Below are positions 7,425-16,374 of a stretch of 64,000 nt of DNA, piece after piece; position 1 is the stretch's first letter; each line of letters opens with the position of its first letter. This DNA comes from an uncultured Eubacteriales bacterium (GTDB lineage: Bacteria > Bacillota > Clostridia > Oscillospirales > UBA644): positions 1 through 64,000 of the forward strand of contig CAJLLT010000011.1 of the NCBI GenBank assembly GCA_905207625.1, given 5' to 3'. The translations under genes were made by a program, and so were the position numbers. Below the pieces are notes generated by a model. It was not told the origin of the DNA and did not search any database. It saw only the letters and a program-made list of their open reading frames with translations.

Positions 7425-8456
7425 TCACCTTTCTCTGATTGTTTTTATTACGGTTTTTGCCGTCAGCGCAAGAATCGGAGCGAATACTGTTCCGTAGAAC
7501 CCGAAGAAACGGGTGCCGGTATACATGCAGGCCAGTGTTATGATGGGGTGAAGCCCTACGGAGGATCCGGTAAGCTTCGGTTCGGTTATCTGCCTTACGG
7601 TCTCGGTTACGGTGGTGAGAACGATAAGTCCTGCGGCGAACGGTATATCTCCGGTCATAAGGCTTATTGCAGCCCAGGGAAGGAGCACCATCGCACTTCC
7701 GAATACCGGAAGAAGATCAAACAGGGCTACCGCCGCACCTGTGGAAACAGGGTCGGGGATTTTCAGCAGAAAAAATCCGGCCGTCAGAAGAATTGTCATC
7801 AGACAGAAAATAATCCCGCCTGTTTTCAGCAGTTTCCTCAATCCCGAGGTCACGGCTCTGAATACGGAGATTATTCTGTCTCCGGACTTTTCAGGCATAA
7901 CGGATCCGATCGCATCCCCGATGCTTTTTCCGTCCGCCGCAAGGAGAACCGAGGATACCGCCGCAGTCATTACTGCCGCCACCGCCGCCGGAAGCCGGAA
8001 CAGAAGGGCTGCCACTGCCGCAAGTGCACCTGTTGCCCATTCAGTCAGCTTACCGAGAACGATTGCCGTCACGGTTTCCGGATCGGGAAAGACCGACGGG
8101 AGGTTCCCGAGTATGCGGCGGATAATTCTTTCTGTCGCCAGGCGGAAATCAGAAGAGATCACCCTTCCCAGAAGCACCGTGACTTTATCGTAAAGAATAT
8201 TTGCCGTAAAAGCCGCAGCCGCAGCCGCGCACAGCCATACTGCCACGGTCACGGATATCCGGAGCGCTTTGCCTGTCTGCCGGTGCAGGATTTTTTCCGT
8301 CAGTTTTCTTACTCCGGAAGCCACTCCCATACCCACCAGGAATGGCATTGCCGCAGGAAGCAGGTATTTCAGCGTCAGAAAACCCGCACCGATGCATATG
8401 CACGCAATTGCCGCGTCAAGGACGACGGAGAGCTTCTTTTCGGTCCGCAGGAGCAA
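7425..8456 (-). CDS. AI-2E/YtvI-family membrane protein
   Basis: A 343-aa polytopic membrane protein of the AI-2E transporter superfamily, similar in size and layout to sporulation protein YtvI. Paired N-terminal helices (about 12-40 and 68-86) precede a soluble helical region and a C-terminal block of helices. The conserved C-terminal segment KLTGSSVGLHPIITLACMY is present. The likely start is TTG at 8456 with GGAGG 9 nt upstream; an ATG seven bases upstream is out of frame. A sporulation role is suggested only by family and by other sporulation genes in the window. Confidence 0.75.
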   Translation of the reverse strand: MLLRTEKKLSVVLDAAIACICIGAGFLTLKYLLPAAMPFLVGMGVASGVRKLTEKILHRQTGKALRISVTVAVWLCAAAAAAFTANILYDKVTVLLGRVISSDFRLATERIIRRILGNLPSVFPDPETVTAIVLGKLTEWATGALAAVAALLFRLPAAVAAVMTAAVSSVLLAADGKSIGDAIGSVMPEKSGDRIISVFRAVTSGLRKLLKTGGIIFCLMTILLTAGFFLLKIPDPVSTGAAVALFDLLPVFGSAMVLLPWAAISLMTGDIPFAAGLIVLTTVTETVRQITEPKLTGSSVGLHPIITLACMYTGTRFFGFYGTVFAPILALTAKTVIKTIRER

Positions 8457-8526
8457 TTGCCATCACCTCCGAAAACCCGCTGTATGCAAATTCTATGAAT
8501 TTTTTCGGGAAAAATTCCCGTTTCTA

Positions 8527-8555
8527 TTGACTATTTGTCCGGAATGGACTATAAT
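8527..8555 (+). promoter_or_regulatory. sigma-A promoter of fba
   Basis: TTGACT, 17-bp spacer, TATAAT, located 36 nt upstream of the aldolase start. Confidence 0.8.
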
Positions 8556-8590
8556 GTCGGTATAAAGAATATTGTCAAGGAGATTTTACC

Positions 8591-9619
8591 ATGCCTGTAG
8601 TAAATTACGAACAGTATTGCAAAATGATGCAGACCGCATACAAGGAGCATTACGCATACCCCGCAATAAACGTTTTTGACATTGAATCCATCAATGGCGT
8701 TCTTGCCGGTCTTGCGGAAGCCAAATCCGACGGTATTATCCAGATTTCCACCGGCGGCGGAGCTCACGCGTCCGGCGCAACCGTCAAAGATTCCGTGCTC
8801 GGTGCCATTGCACTGGCAAATTATGTTCACCTTGTTGCCGACAGATACAACATCAATGTTGCCCTTCATACCGACCACTGCCAGGCGGATAAGGTCGACA
8901 CTTTCCTTATGCCTCTGGTTGAAGAGACCGAGCGCCGTCGTGCCGCTGGCCTGCCCAACCTTTTCAACAGCCATATGTTTGACGGTTCCGCACTTCCTCA
9001 CACCGAAAATATAAAGATTGCCGCAAAGATCCTCGAGCGTTGCGCGAAGAGCGATATCGTTCTTGAGGTCGAAGCCGGTGTCGTAGGCGGCGAAGAAGAC
9101 GGTGTCAATACCGAAAATGTCCACAGAGACAAGCTTTACACCACCCCCGAAGATATGCTTATGGTTGAGGAAGCTCTCAAGAAAGTCGGCGGTACATATA
9201 CCCTTGCCGCAACCTTTGGCAACGTTCACGGCGTCTACAAACCCGGTAATGTCAAGCTCAATCCGAAGATCCTCAAAGCCGGTCAGGACGCTCTCCAGGC
9301 CAAATACGGTCCCGATGCCCACTACCTGCTGGTATTCCACGGCGGCTCCGGTTCTCCGAAGGAGGATATCGAGGAAACGCTACAGTACGGTGTCATCAAG
9401 ATGAACGTCGATACCGACACCCAGTATGCGTTCACCCGTCCCGTTGCCGCTCATATGTTCACCAATTATGACGGTGTTCTCAAGGTTGACGGCGAAGTCG
9501 GCGTGAAGAAGGTTTATGATCCCCGTTCTTACCTCAAGAAGGGCGAAGCGGGCGTTACCGCAAGAGTTGTGGAGGCGTGCAACGATCTGCACTCTGCCGG
9601 AAAGACTCTCTGCAAATAA
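8591..9619 (+). CDS. fba: class II fructose-bisphosphate aldolase
   Basis: A 342-aa zinc-dependent aldolase that cleaves fructose 1,6-bisphosphate to dihydroxyacetone phosphate and glyceraldehyde 3-phosphate in glycolysis. ALHTDHCQAD at 91-100 supplies the catalytic Asp95 and zinc ligand His96. Later come EVEAGVVGGEEDG, the zinc-ligand segment FGNVHGVYKPG and VFHGGSGSPKE. These features fit the type A (E. coli FbaA) group. AAGGAG precedes the ATG. Own promoter and terminator indicate a monocistronic gene. Confidence 0.95.
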   Translation: MPVVNYEQYCKMMQTAYKEHYAYPAINVFDIESINGVLAGLAEAKSDGIIQISTGGGAHASGATVKDSVLGAIALANYVHLVADRYNINVALHTDHCQADKVDTFLMPLVEETERRRAAGLPNLFNSHMFDGSALPHTENIKIAAKILERCAKSDIVLEVEAGVVGGEEDGVNTENVHRDKLYTTPEDMLMVEEALKKVGGTYTLAATFGNVHGVYKPGNVKLNPKILKAGQDALQAKYGPDAHYLLVFHGGSGSPKEDIEETLQYGVIKMNVDTDTQYAFTRPVAAHMFTNYDGVLKVDGEVGVKKVYDPRSYLKKGEAGVTARVVEACNDLHSAGKTLCK

Positions 9620-9632
9620 GTTGTTTTTTACG

Positions 9633-9660
9633 GACGGTACCGCTTACGGGCGGTGCCGTC
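9633..9660 (+). terminator. terminator of fba
   Basis: A 10-bp stem with one G-U pair (GACGGTACCG with CGGTGCCGTC) followed immediately by TTTTTT. Confidence 0.85.
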
Positions 9661-9677
9661 TTTTTTAAGGGGATACC

Positions 9678-10835
9678 ATGACTGAACGTATTTATTATTC
9701 CTCGGTTTTTACCGATGTTTTCCGCTCCGAGGTTACCGGATGCTTCAGGACTGACCGGGGTTATGAAGTTACCCTTGCCGCGACTGCTTTTTATCCGGAA
9801 GGGGGCGGTCAGCCGGCTGACAGGGGAACTGTCAACGGGATTGAGGTGCTTGACGTACAGGAAAGGAACGGGGAAGTCGTACACCTTCTTTCCAGGGCGA
9901 TCGCTCCCGGGACGGAGGCGGAGGGCCGTATCGATATGCCCCGCCGTATGCGTCTTATGCGTAATCATTCTGGGGAACATATCCTTTCCGGGATAATCTG
10001 CTCCCGGTTTGGCTGTTCCAATGTGGGATTCCACATGGGAACGGATTTTATGACCCTGGATTTCAGTGCGGTTCTGACCGGGGAGGATATTGACAGGGCG
10101 GAGGAGGCTGCAAACGACGCTGTTCTTTCAAATATCCCCTCGGAAATATTTTATACGGACGGCTCGGAAGATATCGAATACCGCAGTAAAAAGGCTATAG
10201 AGGGAAATGTCCGTATCGTTCGTTTCGGTTCCTGCGATACCTGTGCCTGCTGCGGACTTCATGTACCCTCTTCGGGGTATATAGGAGTTATAAAAGTTCT
10301 GTCCTGGCAGCATTCCCGGGGAGGTACAAGACTTTTTGTGGTTTGCGGCAAGGACGCATATCTTGATTATAGGGCAAAAAACGATCAGGTTTACCGTTGC
10401 GGAGATCTGCTTTCCGCAAAGCCTCTTCAAATAGGGGAAAGCGTCGAAAAGCTGATTGCGGACAAGGCTGAGCTGAAACATGCCCTGGAAGAAGAAAAGA
10501 TGAAAAGCTTCGAACTCATCCTGGATTTTGCCGCAAAGGGCAAAAATACCCCCGCTGTATTTGTACAGACGGAGGACGGGGATCTTGTGGGCAGATTCGC
10601 CGTGTCTGCCGCTCAGGGAAGAGCCAAGGCTGCCGTTATCGGAGGCGGGGATGGGAAATACCGGTATGCCCTTGTTTCCGCGGGATCGGATATACGGGGT
10701 GACGCAAAGGTTCTGAATGATACTTTCTCCGGCAGGGGCGGGGGAAAGGCTGAAATGTGCCGCGGGAGTCTCAGCGGCACTGAAGAAACGATCAGGGAAA
10801 AGCTTACGGAACTGGGCTACGAGGTGTGTTTATGA
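9678..10835 (+). CDS. AlaX-like alanyl-tRNA editing protein with DHHA1 tail
   Basis: A 385-aa relative of the editing and C-terminal parts of alanyl-tRNA synthetase. It has the substrate-loop motif YPEGGGQPADRG, the zinc-binding pair HSGEH (about 97-101) and CCGLH (CxxxH), a helical linker rich in Lys/Glu, and a DHHA1 domain ending in GRGGGKAEMCRG. Such proteins hydrolyse mischarged Ser-tRNA(Ala) or Gly-tRNA(Ala) in trans. No aminoacylation domain is present, so it is not alaS. The first gene after the fba terminator; its stop overlaps the next start (ATGA). Confidence 0.88.
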   Translation: MTERIYYSSVFTDVFRSEVTGCFRTDRGYEVTLAATAFYPEGGGQPADRGTVNGIEVLDVQERNGEVVHLLSRAIAPGTEAEGRIDMPRRMRLMRNHSGEHILSGIICSRFGCSNVGFHMGTDFMTLDFSAVLTGEDIDRAEEAANDAVLSNIPSEIFYTDGSEDIEYRSKKAIEGNVRIVRFGSCDTCACCGLHVPSSGYIGVIKVLSWQHSRGGTRLFVVCGKDAYLDYRAKNDQVYRCGDLLSAKPLQIGESVEKLIADKAELKHALEEEKMKSFELILDFAAKGKNTPAVFVQTEDGDLVGRFAVSAAQGRAKAAVIGGGDGKYRYALVSAGSDIRGDAKVLNDTFSGRGGGKAEMCRGSLSGTEETIREKLTELGYEVCL

Positions 10836-11590
10836 AAGCTCTTATAACCGGCGCAAGCTCCGGGATAGGTTCAGAGATCGCAAAATGCCTGGCGGACATG
10901 GGCTGTGATCTTATTCTTGTGGCAAGGCGGAGAGATGCTTTGGAAACTCTGGCCCGGAGTCTGGGAAAAAAAGTTTCGGTCAGGATCATTTCAACGGATC
11001 TTTCGGTTCGGGAGAACTGTTTTGAACTGTACGGAAAAACCTCCTGCGAAAACGTGGATATACTTGTGAACAATGCCGGTTTCGGGGTCTTCGGGAATTT
11101 TGCGGAGACCGATCTCGACCGGGAACTGAGTCTCATTGATACAAACGTTACGGCGGTGCATATCCTGACGAAACTTTTTCTGAAGGACTTTGTTGCCGCC
11201 GATAAGGGCCGGATCCTGAATGTGGCTTCCTCTGCCGCATTTACCGTAGGTCCTCTGATGAGCGCGTACTATGCTTCAAAATCCTATGTCTTCCGCCTTT
11301 CTCAGGGAATTTCGGAGGAACTTCGCCGGGCGGGCAGCCGGGTGAGTATGAGTGTGCTTTGCCCCGGTCCCGTTGATACGGAATTCAATGACGTTGCAGG
11401 CGTCAGATTCGGGGTTCCGGCAATGAAAAGCCCGGATGTGGCAAGAATTGCCGTTGACGGACTTCTGAATGGAAAGAAGGTCATAGTTCCCGGCGCAGCG
11501 ATAAAATTCGGACGTATTGCGGGAAAACTTCTCCCCGACGGGATCCTTGCCCGGGTTGGATACAACATACAGAAAAAGAAGGAACGCTGA
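10832..11590 (+). CDS. short-chain dehydrogenase/reductase
   Basis: A 252-aa NAD(P)-dependent SDR with a Rossmann fold. Motifs are TGASSGIGSEIA for the dinucleotide, NNAGFG, the catalytic Ser in ASSAAF, and the YYASK catalytic Tyr/Lys pair. CPGPVDTEF follows, as in classical SDRs of the DltE/YqjQ type. Substrate unknown. I chose ATG 10832, which overlaps the AlaX stop as ATGA with GAGG upstream; a GTG at 10826 is also in frame. Confidence 0.9.
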   Translation: MKALITGASSGIGSEIAKCLADMGCDLILVARRRDALETLARSLGKKVSVRIISTDLSVRENCFELYGKTSCENVDILVNNAGFGVFGNFAETDLDRELSLIDTNVTAVHILTKLFLKDFVAADKGRILNVASSAAFTVGPLMSAYYASKSYVFRLSQGISEELRRAGSRVSMSVLCPGPVDTEFNDVAGVRFGVPAMKSPDVARIAVDGLLNGKKVIVPGAAIKFGRIAGKLLPDGILARVGYNIQKKKER

Positions 11591-11683
11591 AATTTCCGGG
11601 CTGCGGTCCGGACACGGTGAAATTGTTCCCGGTACCGGTTTCGGTGAATACGGGCGTTTCAACATGAATACACTGATACTGAG

Positions 11684-11786
11684 GCGGAGACTGTTTTCTT
11701 ACAGTCTCCGCCCGTCTGTGCCGTCGGCACAGACAGGCAACCCCCAGTATGTCGGGGTTTGCCGCAGTGCTCCGCGGAATACGGAG
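11684..11786. other. four consecutive hairpins in the SDR-gdhA gap
   Basis: The 316-nt space between convergent SDR and gdhA has no credible gene. Within about 100 nt it holds a perfect 11-bp stem (11684-11694 with 11701-11711), a GTCTGTGCCG palindrome (11714-11734), a GCAACCCC stem (11737-11762, one bulge) and a CTCCG stem (11770-11786). The first may terminate the SDR transcript, although no T-tract follows it. Together they could also be a small structured RNA or an extragenic repeat. Confidence 0.5.
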
Positions 11787-11834
11787 AAAAATTCTTTGTT
11801 GTATCTGCCTGAAAATTTCCGGTCTCTGCAAAAT

Positions 11835-11863
11835 GAAAGGGATGCGAATTCCGCATCCCTTTC
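11835..11863 (-). terminator. terminator of gdhA
   Basis: Perfect 12-bp stem GAAAGGGATGCG with a 5-nt loop; read on the minus strand it is followed by ATTTTG. It lies 44 nt beyond the gdhA stop. Confidence 0.75.
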
Positions 11864-11906
11864 GTGCATTTCGATTTGATTTTATATTCCGGAGATCCGG
11901 ATCGGC

Positions 11907-13253
11907 TTAATAAGCGATGCCCTGGGCTTTCATTGCTTCCGCAACCTTCAGGAATCCGGCGATATTCGCGCCTGCAACCAGGTTTCCTTCGCAACCGTAT
12001 TCCTTTGCCGCTTCTGCAGCGTTCTTGTAGATGTTGACCATGATGGAATGAAGCTTTTCGTCAACCTCTTCGGAAGTCCAGGACAGACGGATGGAGTTCT
12101 GGCTCATCTCAAGACCGGAGGTTGCGACACCGCCGGCATTTGCCGCCTTTGCGGGCCCGAAGAGAACGTTGTGGGACTGGAAGTATTCTATGGCTTCGGG
12201 GGTAGAGGGCATATTCGCACCTTCCGCTACAGCCATAACGCCGTTGGCCACAAGAGCTTTTGCGTCATCGAGGTTGACCTCGTTCTGGGTAGCGCAGGGA
12301 AGAGCTATGTCACATTTGATGGTCCATACTCCGTGTCCCTCTTTGTATACGGAACCCGGAACTCTCTTGGCATATTCGGAAATTCTTCCTCTTTCGACTT
12401 CCTTGATCTGCTTTACAACCGCAAGGTTTATGCCGTTTGCGTCATAAACATAGCCGTTGGAGTCGGACAAGGAAACGACCTTTGCTCCGAGAGCGGTGGC
12501 TTTTTCGGCGGCATATATAGCGACGTTTCCGGAGCCGGAAATGCAGACCGTTTTGCCGTTGAAGGAAGAGCCGTTGTGCTCAAGCATTTCTTTGGTGAAG
12601 TAGCACAGGCCGTAACCGGTGGCTTCGGGTCTTATGAGGGATCCGCCGTAGCTCAGACCTTTTCCGGTCAGAACGCCGGTGAATTCATTACGCAGACGCT
12701 TGTACTGACCGAACAGGAATCCGATCTCTCTTGCACCCACGCCTATGTCGCCCGCGGGAACGTCGGTATCCGCACCGATATGCTTTGCGAGTTCAGTCAT
12801 GAAGCTCTGGCAGAAACGCATGATCTCACCGTCGGACTTGCCTTTGGGATCAAAGTCGGAACCGCCCTTGCCGCCGCCCATGGGAAGGCTTGTAAGGCTG
12901 TTCTTGAATATCTGCTCAAAACCGAGGAATTTGATAACGGAAAGATTGACGGAGGGGTGGAGTCTCAGACCGCCCTTGTAAGGACCGATGGCGGAGTTGA
13001 ACTGAACTCTGTAACCTCTGTTTACCTGAACCTTGCCCTTGTCGTCAACCCAGGATACTCTGAAAATTATCATGCGTTCGGGCTCGACTATACGGTCGAA
13101 TACGCCCGCTTCGATAAGGTCGGGACGTTTGTCCGCAACGGGTTCGATAGTCTCGAGAACCTCTCTGACCGCCTGGAGAAATTCCGGCTGGTCGGGATCT
13201 CTCTTGCAGACCTTCTCGTAAACGCCTGCAAGGTAGCTGTTTTTGAATGCCAT
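11907..13253 (-). CDS. gdhA: NADP-type glutamate dehydrogenase
   Basis: A 448-aa hexameric enzyme that makes glutamate from 2-oxoglutarate and ammonium. The Glu/Phe/Leu/Val dehydrogenase motifs GYRVQFNSAIGPYKGGLRLH, LPMGGGKGGSDFDP with the catalytic Lys, and the Rossmann GSGNVA are intact. Length and N-terminal PDQPEFLQAV match the NADP-dependent anabolic group, as does the nitrogen-assimilation context; cofactor choice is inferred. The ATG at 13253 has GGGAGGAA upstream; a further upstream in-frame start at 13346 would run through the promoter. Confidence 0.95.
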   Translation of the reverse strand: MAFKNSYLAGVYEKVCKRDPDQPEFLQAVREVLETIEPVADKRPDLIEAGVFDRIVEPERMIIFRVSWVDDKGKVQVNRGYRVQFNSAIGPYKGGLRLHPSVNLSVIKFLGFEQIFKNSLTSLPMGGGKGGSDFDPKGKSDGEIMRFCQSFMTELAKHIGADTDVPAGDIGVGAREIGFLFGQYKRLRNEFTGVLTGKGLSYGGSLIRPEATGYGLCYFTKEMLEHNGSSFNGKTVCISGSGNVAIYAAEKATALGAKVVSLSDSNGYVYDANGINLAVVKQIKEVERGRISEYAKRVPGSVYKEGHGVWTIKCDIALPCATQNEVNLDDAKALVANGVMAVAEGANMPSTPEAIEYFQSHNVLFGPAKAANAGGVATSGLEMSQNSIRLSWTSEEVDEKLHSIMVNIYKNAAEAAKEYGCEGNLVAGANIAGFLKVAEAMKAQGIAY

Positions 13254-13305
13254 TTGTACTTTCCTCCCAGAAATATAAGATTTTATAATGTTTCTACATT
13301 TTCCG

Positions 13306-13334
13306 ATTATACTCCAACCCACCGAAAAAATCAA
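13306..13334 (-). promoter_or_regulatory. sigma-A promoter of gdhA
   Basis: Minus strand TTGATT, 17 bp, TATAAT, about 50 nt before the gdhA start. It diverges from the recA promoter about 100 bp away. Confidence 0.7.
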
Positions 13335-13432
13335 TAAGGGTTGCAAAAAAAACTATTTTTTTTAATATTCGCGCCAAATTTCCGCAGGTCCGGGCATTAA
13401 CGGATTTGTTGCTTTTTGCGTAAAAAAAGGTA

Positions 13433-13461
13433 TTGATTTTTTCGTAAATATATAGTATAAT
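13433..13461 (+). promoter_or_regulatory. sigma-A promoter of recA
   Basis: TTGATT, 17 bp, TATAAT. I looked for a Gram-positive LexA box of the CGAAC-N4-GTTCG type near it and did not see a convincing one. Confidence 0.7.
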
Positions 13462-13485
13462 GTACTTAAATTGATATTATGACGA

Positions 13486-13524
13486 AAGGGAGAAGGTCTG
13501 CTTTCGTGCGGACCGGAACATAAA
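13486..13524 (+). promoter_or_regulatory. displaced ribosome site and hairpin before recA
   Basis: The best purine-rich site, AAGGGAGAAGG, is about 30 nt from the recA ATG. Between them GGTCTGC (13495-13501) pairs with GCGGACC (13508-13514), one G-U included. Folding this hairpin would bring the site near the start codon; alternatively the weak GGA at 13515 is used. Confidence 0.4.
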
Positions 13525-14607
13525 ATGCAGGAAGATAAGAAAAAAGCCCTTGAAGCCGCGATTTCGCAGATCGAACGCAGTTGCGGGAAAGGCTCCGTTA
13601 TGCTGTTGGGGCAGAATACCGCTATGAACGTGGATCATATTCCCACGGGTTCGTTTTCCCTGGATATGGCTCTCGGTGTCGGAGGCGTTCCGAAGGGCAG
13701 AATAATTGAGATATACGGCCCGGAGAGTTCCGGTAAGACCACCGTGGCGCTTCATATGGTTGCGGAGACCCAGAAACTCGGTGGAACCGCAGCTTTTATC
13801 GACGCGGAACACGCCCTTGACCCTGTGTATGCTTCAAACCTCGGAGTAGATATAGATTCTCTGCTTGTATCCCAGCCGGACAGCGGCGAACAGGCTCTGG
13901 AAATAACAGAGACTCTCGTACGCAGCGGTGCTGTGGACATTATTGTTGTGGACTCTGTTGCCGCACTCGTTCCCCGTCAGGAGATTGAGGGAGAAATGGG
14001 AGACAGCCATGTGGGTCTTCAGGCGAGACTTATGAGCCAGGCAATGAGAAAACTCAACGGTACCATTTCAAAAACCGGATGCGTCGCGGTATTCATTAAC
14101 CAGCTCCGGCAGAAGGTAGGCGTAATGTACGGAAATCCTGAGACCACGACCGGAGGTATTGCCCTTAAATTCTATGCTTCCGTGCGTCTTGACGTCCGTA
14201 AGATAGAGACCCTGAAGGTGGGCAGCGAACCTGTGGGCTCCCGTACCAGAGTGAAGGTGGTCAAGAATAAGGTCGCTCCTCCCTTCAAAGAAGCGGAATT
14301 TGATATTCTGTACGGAAAAGGGATTTCCAAAGAAGGCGAAATACTTGATGTTGCCGTCAAACTCGGTGTCATTGTCAAGAGCGGCGCATGGTTTGCCTAT
14401 AACGGGGACAGACTCGGACAGGGCAGAGATAATGTCCGTGAATACATCAGATCCAATCCCGGACTTATGGCTGAACTGGAGGAGAAGGTCAAGGCTGCGA
14501 TAGCCGCCGGTTCCCCGGCTGCCACAGCCGCGGCAAAGACTCCCGCAAAAGCTCCTGCGGCGAAACCCGTGTCCGTAGACGTGGGCGCTGACGATTTTGA
14601 TGAATAA
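13525..14607 (+). CDS. recA: recombinase RecA
   Basis: A 360-aa DNA-strand-exchange ATPase for homologous recombination and SOS induction. Walker A GPESSGKT is at 65-72, the Walker B strand IIVVDSVAAL follows, and the loop regions EGEMGDSHVGLQARLMSQA and QLRQKVGVMYGNPETTTGG are canonical. An Ala/Pro/Lys-rich linker leads to the acidic tail DVGADDFDE. No upstream in-frame start exists because TAA stops that frame. First gene of recA-recX-rimO-pgsA-cysS-recG. Confidence 0.98.
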   Translation: MQEDKKKALEAAISQIERSCGKGSVMLLGQNTAMNVDHIPTGSFSLDMALGVGGVPKGRIIEIYGPESSGKTTVALHMVAETQKLGGTAAFIDAEHALDPVYASNLGVDIDSLLVSQPDSGEQALEITETLVRSGAVDIIVVDSVAALVPRQEIEGEMGDSHVGLQARLMSQAMRKLNGTISKTGCVAVFINQLRQKVGVMYGNPETTTGGIALKFYASVRLDVRKIETLKVGSEPVGSRTRVKVVKNKVAPPFKEAEFDILYGKGISKEGEILDVAVKLGVIVKSGAWFAYNGDRLGQGRDNVREYIRSNPGLMAELEEKVKAAIAAGSPAATAAAKTPAKAPAAKPVSVDVGADDFDE

Positions 14608-15067
14608 TGACGCTTATGACAAGCTTCTGGATATTCTGTCCTACAAGGACTATTCGTCCGTGGAGGTTTTTTCAAAGCTTGTCAGAAAGGGATTTTCCGA
14701 ACAGGACAGCGCCGCTGCGGTAGCCCGCGCGGTAAAAAACGGGCTGATAGACGATGCCCGTTATGCCGAGAGTGTTGCGGAGCGCAAAATGTCCGCAATG
14801 GGAAGACGGGGCGTTGAAAACGAACTTCTCCAGCGCGGAATAGACAGAACTATGTGCCGGCAGATACTGGATGAGCTTTATTCGGATTTCGACCCATGCG
14901 ATGACATTGTCTCGCAGATGGAAAAAAAACTCCGGGGACAGGACCTGCGGGACCCGAAAGTCCGTAACCGTGTTTTCGGTTCTTTTGCCCGGAAAGGCTA
15001 TGATTTTGAGGATATAAGCAGAGCGTTTGAACTCTGCGGAAAAAACAGAGAAAACGAAGATGAATGA
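14600..15067 (+). CDS. recX: RecX-family regulatory protein
   Basis: A 155-aa helical protein with RecX three-helix repeats, recognisable from YDKLLDILSYKDYSSVEVFSKL and LVRKGFSE near the N-terminus, and GLIDDARYAESVAERK followed by GRRGVENELLQRGI in the middle. RecX binds RecA filaments and limits RecA activity. The ATG overlaps the recA stop by 8 bp, so the two are translationally coupled, as is common for this pair. Confidence 0.9.
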   Translation: MNNDAYDKLLDILSYKDYSSVEVFSKLVRKGFSEQDSAAAVARAVKNGLIDDARYAESVAERKMSAMGRRGVENELLQRGIDRTMCRQILDELYSDFDPCDDIVSQMEKKLRGQDLRDPKVRNRVFGSFARKGYDFEDISRAFELCGKNRENEDE

Positions 15068-16367
15068 CCCTATGAAGATCGGAATGATATGTCTCGGCTG
15101 TGAGAAAAACAGGATAGACGGCGAGGTAATGCTTGCCAGACTCGCTGACGCGGGCTTTGAGCTGTGTGCTGAGGAGGAAAACTGTGACGGAATAATCGTG
15201 CATACCTGCACCTTTATAGACAAAGCCAATGAGGAAAGCATAGAGAATATACTCCGTGCGGCTGAGCTGAAGAAAAAAGGGAAGCTGAAAAAGCTTGTCG
15301 TTACCGGATGTATGGCTGAAAGATACAGGGATGAGATCTTTGGATCCATACCCGAGGTGGACGCCGTGCTGGGATCAAAAAGCTTTGATGCCATCTGTGA
15401 GGCTTTGTCCGCCGACGGGCAGTTCCGCCGGTATGACGGCTTGGAAAAACAGACTCCCGAGGGCGGCAGGATACTGACAAGCCCCGAATATTCCGTTTAT
15501 CTGAAGCTTGCCGACGGCTGCTCCAACCACTGCTCATACTGCGTTATTCCCTCCGTCCGGGGCGAATTTCAGCCCAGAGACAGGGAAAACGTTCTGAAAG
15601 AGGCGAGAAGCCTTGCCGCAAACGGTGCAAAAGAAATAAATCTTATTGCCCAGGACACCACCGCATATCCCGGTCTTTGCGGATTGATAGATGATATTTC
15701 CGCTATAGACGGCGTAAAATGGATAAGAATACTCTACTGCCGTCCCGAGGAAATAACGGATCAGCTCCTTCATAAAATGGCGGAAAATCCGAAAGTATGC
15801 AATTATATTGACGTGCCTTTGCAGCATGCCAGCGGCAGGATCCTCAAGCTCATGAACCGTTCCATGGACGACAAAAGCCTTGAGGCACTGATGAAAAAGA
15901 TCCGGGACACTGTACCTGAGGTCTCCCTGAGAACCACGTTCATAGTGGGTTTCCCCAAGGAAAGCGAAGAGGACTTTGCCGTACTGTGCGATTTTATAAA
16001 GCGCGTGGGCTTCAACAATCTCGGGGTATTCACCTATTCCCGGGAGGCGGGTACTCCTGCCGGACGTATGCACGGGCAGATACCTCAGCAGCTCAAACAG
16101 GAGCGGGCGGACGTGGTGATGAACCTTCAGATGTCTTTACTTGAACGTATAAACCCCCGGTATGTAGGTAAAAGTTATGATGTACTGTGCGAAGGTTTTG
16201 ACGAAGAAAAGGATATGTACGTGGGAAGAGCGTATTTCCAGGCTCCCGATATTGACGGGAGAACTTATTTTACGGCTGAGAACGGGGCAGTGCGCGGAGA
16301 ATTCGTCAGAGTGAAAATAGACAGATTCGACGTGTATGACCTTTTCGGTCATGCTGAACAGGAGTAG
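15060..16367 (+). CDS. rimO: ribosomal protein S12 methylthiotransferase
   Basis: A 435-aa radical-SAM enzyme that adds a methylthio group to an Asp of ribosomal protein S12. The N-terminal MTTase domain has CLGCEKNRIDGE and HTCTFI, supplying cysteines for the auxiliary Fe-S cluster. The radical-SAM motif CSNHCSYCVIP is in the middle, and a C-terminal TRAM domain ends about 435. The S12-type sequence CLGCxKNxxD separates it from MiaB. ATG 15060 overlaps the recX stop; ATG 15072 is an alternative. Confidence 0.93.
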   Translation: MNDPMKIGMICLGCEKNRIDGEVMLARLADAGFELCAEEENCDGIIVHTCTFIDKANEESIENILRAAELKKKGKLKKLVVTGCMAERYRDEIFGSIPEVDAVLGSKSFDAICEALSADGQFRRYDGLEKQTPEGGRILTSPEYSVYLKLADGCSNHCSYCVIPSVRGEFQPRDRENVLKEARSLAANGAKEINLIAQDTTAYPGLCGLIDDISAIDGVKWIRILYCRPEEITDQLLHKMAENPKVCNYIDVPLQHASGRILKLMNRSMDDKSLEALMKKIRDTVPEVSLRTTFIVGFPKESEEDFAVLCDFIKRVGFNNLGVFTYSREAGTPAGRMHGQIPQQLKQERADVVMNLQMSLLERINPRYVGKSYDVLCEGFDEEKDMYVGRAYFQAPDIDGRTYFTAENGAVRGEFVRVKIDRFDVYDLFGHAEQE

Positions 16368-16374
16368 AATTGCG

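Noticed and set aside
12048..13337. A 429-codon rightward open frame opposite gdhA
   Set aside because: Antisense to a canonical glutamate dehydrogenase; no support for expression.
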